Part shown: positions 61,842 through 64,000 of the stretch, piece by piece
Numbering within the stretch: position 1 is the stretch's first letter
Layout: every line of letters starts with the position of its first letter
DNA from: JAGWBG01 sp034421095
GTDB taxonomy: Bacteria; Chloroflexota; Dehalococcoidia; Lucifugimonadales; JAGWBF01
Direction: 5' to 3'
DNA length: 64,000 nt
Assembly (NCBI GenBank): GCA_034421095.1
Contig: DAOUKR010000004.1
Span: 1 to 64,000 of the forward strand
Made by a program: the position numbers and the translations under genes
The notes under the pieces: generated by a model
Seen by the model: the letters and a program-made list of their open reading frames with translations, nothing else
Told to the model about the DNA's origin: nothing
The model's database searches: none

Positions 61842-63065
61842 GTGCCGAGTAACACTCTTAGAGACAAATACTGCATCGCAGGTGTCGGAGAGACGGAGTA
61901 CAGCCGCGGCTCATGGAGGAGCACCCGTGCCATGGCCGTTGAGTCCATCCGCAACGCAATGGACGACGCAGGGCTATCCTCTGAGGACGTGGATGGCCTG
62001 ATGAGCTACCACCTGGGAGACTCCACTCCCTCCTCCACGGTGATGTACGACCTGGGCATGCGTCCCAACTTCTATATGGACGTTTCGGGAGGTGGGTCAA
62101 GCACGGAAGCCCTGGTCGGCCTGGCGATGGGCGCCATCGAGGCAGGGATGTGTCACACAGTAGCAATCTACCGCTCCATGAACGGCTACTCCCAGTTCCG
62201 TATGAGCAGCAAGGAGGCGGGGGCGGCAACCCCCGTGAACGGCAGCGAGGTGTTGAAGCGACCTTACAGCGTTTTCATGCCCATACAGAACTTCGCTTTC
62301 ACCTTTACCCGCCACATGATGGAGTACGGTGTGACCAACGAACACCTGGCCCGCATCAAGGCGGCTCAAAGCAACCATGCCAGCAACAACCCGAAAGCGC
62401 TCATGAAGCAACGTGTGACGGTAGAGGATGTACTGAACTCCCGATGGATCGTCAGGCCATGCGCCCATCTCCTGGACTGCTGCCTGGAGACTGACAACTC
62501 AACCTGTATCATAGTGACCTCGTCAGAGCGAGCGAGGGACCTGAAGCAGCCGCCGACCTACGTCATGGGTGTGCAGGGCAGGGGGACCAAACCAGGGGGC
62601 GATTTCCATTATGGCTACGGCCCCGTTACCAGGGTATCCGGTCACTACGTCGCACCCAGGGTATTCGATATGGCCGGCGTCACTCCCGACGACATTGACG
62701 TGACTGGCTCATACGATGCATTTACATATACCGTGCTTATTCAGTTCGAGAGCTATGGCTTTTGCAAAGTGGGTGAAGGGAAAGACTATGTCTCCAGTGG
62801 AGCCATAGAATTGGGTGGCAGGCGGCCTAACAACCCCAGCGGAGGCCAACTGTGTGAGGGTTACACCCACGGAATGAACATGGTCATCGAGAACGTGCGC
62901 CAGCTTCGCGGAACGGTGGACGACTACTGTCCTCAGTGGCGGGACGGCAAGCACACTTATGACTACTCGGAAGGGAAGTGCCGCCAGGTAAAGGACCCGG
63001 AGATAGCTATGAGCATGGGATGGGGAGGACAGCCCGTCGGCAGTGCTCTGATTCTTAGAAGATAA
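61842..63065 (+). CDS. Thiolase-like protein lacking the nucleophilic Cys (Ltp/SCP-x type)
   Basis: 407 residues from GTG 61842. Thiolase fold: 'YCIAGVGETEYSRGSWRSTRAMAVESIRNAMDDAGLSSEDVDGLM', the nucleophile loop reading VSGGGSSTEALVGLA (Gly85/Ser86 where Cys is expected), 'DIDVTGSYDAFTYTVLIQFESYGF', and the late 'NPSGGQLCEGYTHGMNMVIENVRQLRG'. Cys-less members such as Ltp2 act as retro-aldolases on side chains of sterol-like acyl-CoAs, usually with a DUF35 partner; no DUF35 gene is visible in this window. CoA-ester catabolism is likely, substrate unknown. Confidence 0.85.
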   Translation: MPSNTLRDKYCIAGVGETEYSRGSWRSTRAMAVESIRNAMDDAGLSSEDVDGLMSYHLGDSTPSSTVMYDLGMRPNFYMDVSGGGSSTEALVGLAMGAIEAGMCHTVAIYRSMNGYSQFRMSSKEAGAATPVNGSEVLKRPYSVFMPIQNFAFTFTRHMMEYGVTNEHLARIKAAQSNHASNNPKALMKQRVTVEDVLNSRWIVRPCAHLLDCCLETDNSTCIIVTSSERARDLKQPPTYVMGVQGRGTKPGGDFHYGYGPVTRVSGHYVAPRVFDMAGVTPDDIDVTGSYDAFTYTVLIQFESYGFCKVGEGKDYVSSGAIELGGRRPNNPSGGQLCEGYTHGMNMVIENVRQLRGTVDDYCPQWRDGKHTYDYSEGKCRQVKDPEIAMSMGWGGQPVGSALILRR

Positions 63066-63241
63066 TAATGATATAGGATATAGATGGTATAATAGCCATG
63101 AAGTCTGACAAAGGTGATAGCCAAGTCGTTCTGATAGAGCATTTGTCGCCGCAGGACTATGAACCCGGGATAGGCATTAGAAGCGGTTACCTCCGTGAGG
63201 CTTGGACTATATGACCCTACGTCGCGGGTTGACAGGTTAGA

Positions 63242-63332
63242 GGAGAGGTGCTGGAGTGGTCGAACAGGCGCGCCTGGAAAGCGCGTAGGGGCCTCAAGCC
63301 TCTCGTGGGTTCGAATCCCACCCTCTCCGCCA
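63242..63332 (+). tRNA. tRNA-Ser (GGA)
   Basis: Acceptor GGAGAGG pairs with CCTCTCC (63322-63328). Anticodon stem CGCGC/GCGCG with loop CTGGAAA gives anticodon GGA (Ser, UCC/UCU). Long variable arm, T-loop GGTTCGAATCC, discriminator G and encoded CCA (63330-63332). Same acceptor stem as the tRNA at 61671. Confidence 0.95.
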
Positions 63333-63453
63333 CACATAATCAACCATGCACCTCGTTCTTGCGGCGGCTGCTTCAGTGACAACAAGAAACTTTCCCGTGG
63401 CACAGGTCGCACTAAGTCCTCGGCTTTTGCCACAACCACCATCAATCGCCTCA

Positions 63454-63482
63454 TTGTTACGACTTTCGTCTTATGCTAGAAT
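63454..63482 (+). promoter_or_regulatory. Putative dprA promoter
   Basis: TTGTTA (63454-63459), 17-bp spacer, TAGAAT (63477-63482). The start codon at 63492 lies only nine bases after the -10, so the mRNA would be leaderless or nearly so. Confidence 0.55.
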
Positions 63483-63491
63483 TTGAGAGAT

Positions 63492-64000
63492 ATGACCGAT
63501 ATAAAGTACTGGGTTGCTTTTAGTCACATCCCCAGCCTCGGGACGGTCAGGTTTCGCCTCCTGGAGGGATATTTCGATTCCCTGGAGCAGGCCTGGATAG
63601 CCAGTCCAAAGGAGCTTACAGCTGCTGGCATAGATAGCAAGACTACCCGTGCTATCATATCCCGTCGCACTGAAATTTCACCTGACAGAGAGCTGGAGAA
63701 GCTGGAGCGTGCGGGAGTGCGGGTCATAAACTGGCACCACTCGATGTATCCACCAAGGTTGCGTGAGATACACGACCCACCTCCCATACTGTATCTGCAC
63801 GGTGACGTCCTACAGGAAGATGAGCGCTCAGTCGCGGTGGTGGGCACTCGCAACGCCACGTCCTACGGGAAAGAAGTAACCAGCGCCCTCGCTCGCGACT
63901 TGGCGAGGAGTGGAGTTACAATTGTCAGTGGCTTGGCCCGTGGTATAGATGCCATAGCTCATCGGGCTGCCCTGGACGCAGGCGGCCGCACTATCGCGGT
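63492..64000 (+). CDS. dprA: DNA-processing protein DprA/Smf (3' end outside window)
   Basis: 169 residues are visible before the window ends. N-terminal SAM-like helices (MTDIKYWVAFSHIPSLGTVR, FDSLEQAWIASPKELTAAGI), then 'WHHSMYPPRLREIHDPPPILYLHGD'. The Rossmann (SLOG) core follows: SVAVVGTRNATSYGKEVTSAL, then the GLARGID signature in IVSGLARGIDAIAHRAAL. Full-length DprA loads RecA on incoming single-stranded DNA during transformation. This is the housekeeping type, unlike the SLOG protein at 4575. Confidence 0.93.
   Translation, partial: MTDIKYWVAFSHIPSLGTVRFRLLEGYFDSLEQAWIASPKELTAAGIDSKTTRAIISRRTEISPDRELEKLERAGVRVINWHHSMYPPRLREIHDPPPILYLHGDVLQEDERSVAVVGTRNATSYGKEVTSALARDLARSGVTIVSGLARGIDAIAHRAALDAGGRTIA

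Overview
The window looks like a chromosomal segment of a Chloroflexota bacterium, most likely Dehalococcoidia or SAR202-like. This is inferred from gene content, not from a marker phylogeny. The pointers are several luciferase-like (F420/flavin) monooxygenase paralogues, class III CoA-transferases, paired FMN alpha-hydroxy-acid dehydrogenases, DUF1800/DUF1501 partners, Pro/Thr-linker lipoproteins, a long Alu-containing SRP RNA and a T-box on trpE. Housekeeping genes (rsmA-ispE-lgt, galU, glyS, fumC, trp genes, dprA, two serine tRNAs) alternate with accessory blocks.

Accessory block 1 (1-11170) is a defence and mobile island. It opens with a frameshifted ISAs1 transposase, a broken small gene and a decayed methyltransferase tail, followed by a gene with zinc-ligand-like motifs. 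Next, closely spaced on the plus strand, come an antitoxin/PIN toxin pair, a CD-NTase (CBASS-type cyclase) split by one nonsense codon, a SLOG/DprA-like protein, a SIR2 protein, a HerA ATPase and a KTSC protein. The SIR2-HerA pair matches the Nezha-type anti-phage system. A divergent RelE/HigA-like toxin-antitoxin pair follows with a perfect operator palindrome. Then comes a dead IS110 element sitting inside a dispersed ~54-bp repeat. Its non-coding end contains short segments matching both target flanks and both element ends, in the order expected of an IS110 bridge RNA.

11400-16630 encodes two large lipoproteins sharing a C-terminal HExxH metallopeptidase domain; the second also carries leucine-rich repeats. 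17500-24700 is a catabolic or secreted-protein cluster: DUF1800, DUF1501, an NHL-repeat protein, an epoxide hydrolase and two hydroxy-acid dehydrogenases. 25541-27167 is an intact IS1182-family element with inverted repeats and a 4-bp target duplication, also inserted into a copy of the dispersed repeat. 27256-30750 has lipoproteins (one broken) and a truncated duplicate of a luciferase-like gene.

30758-38720 holds luciferase-like enzymes, DinB, galU, the SRP RNA and rsmA-ispE-lgt. 38949-39617 is a second PIN toxin-antitoxin module. 39898-46395 encodes a ~2165-residue secreted, membrane-anchored modular protein. 46482-49078 encodes two CoA-transferases, followed by glyS and fumC.

From 52156 a sigma70-type promoter and a tryptophan T-box precede trpE-VOC-VOC-trpG, then trpD-trpC-VOC-HEPN. 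Between trpG and trpD lies an inserted module: a HEPN protein, a HigB toxin, and an 820-residue protein fusing a HigA antitoxin to a HelD/UvrD-type helicase. This fusion and the IS110 bridge-RNA fossil are the most unusual items. The window ends with a thiolase-like protein lacking the catalytic Cys, a second tRNA-Ser and the start of dprA.
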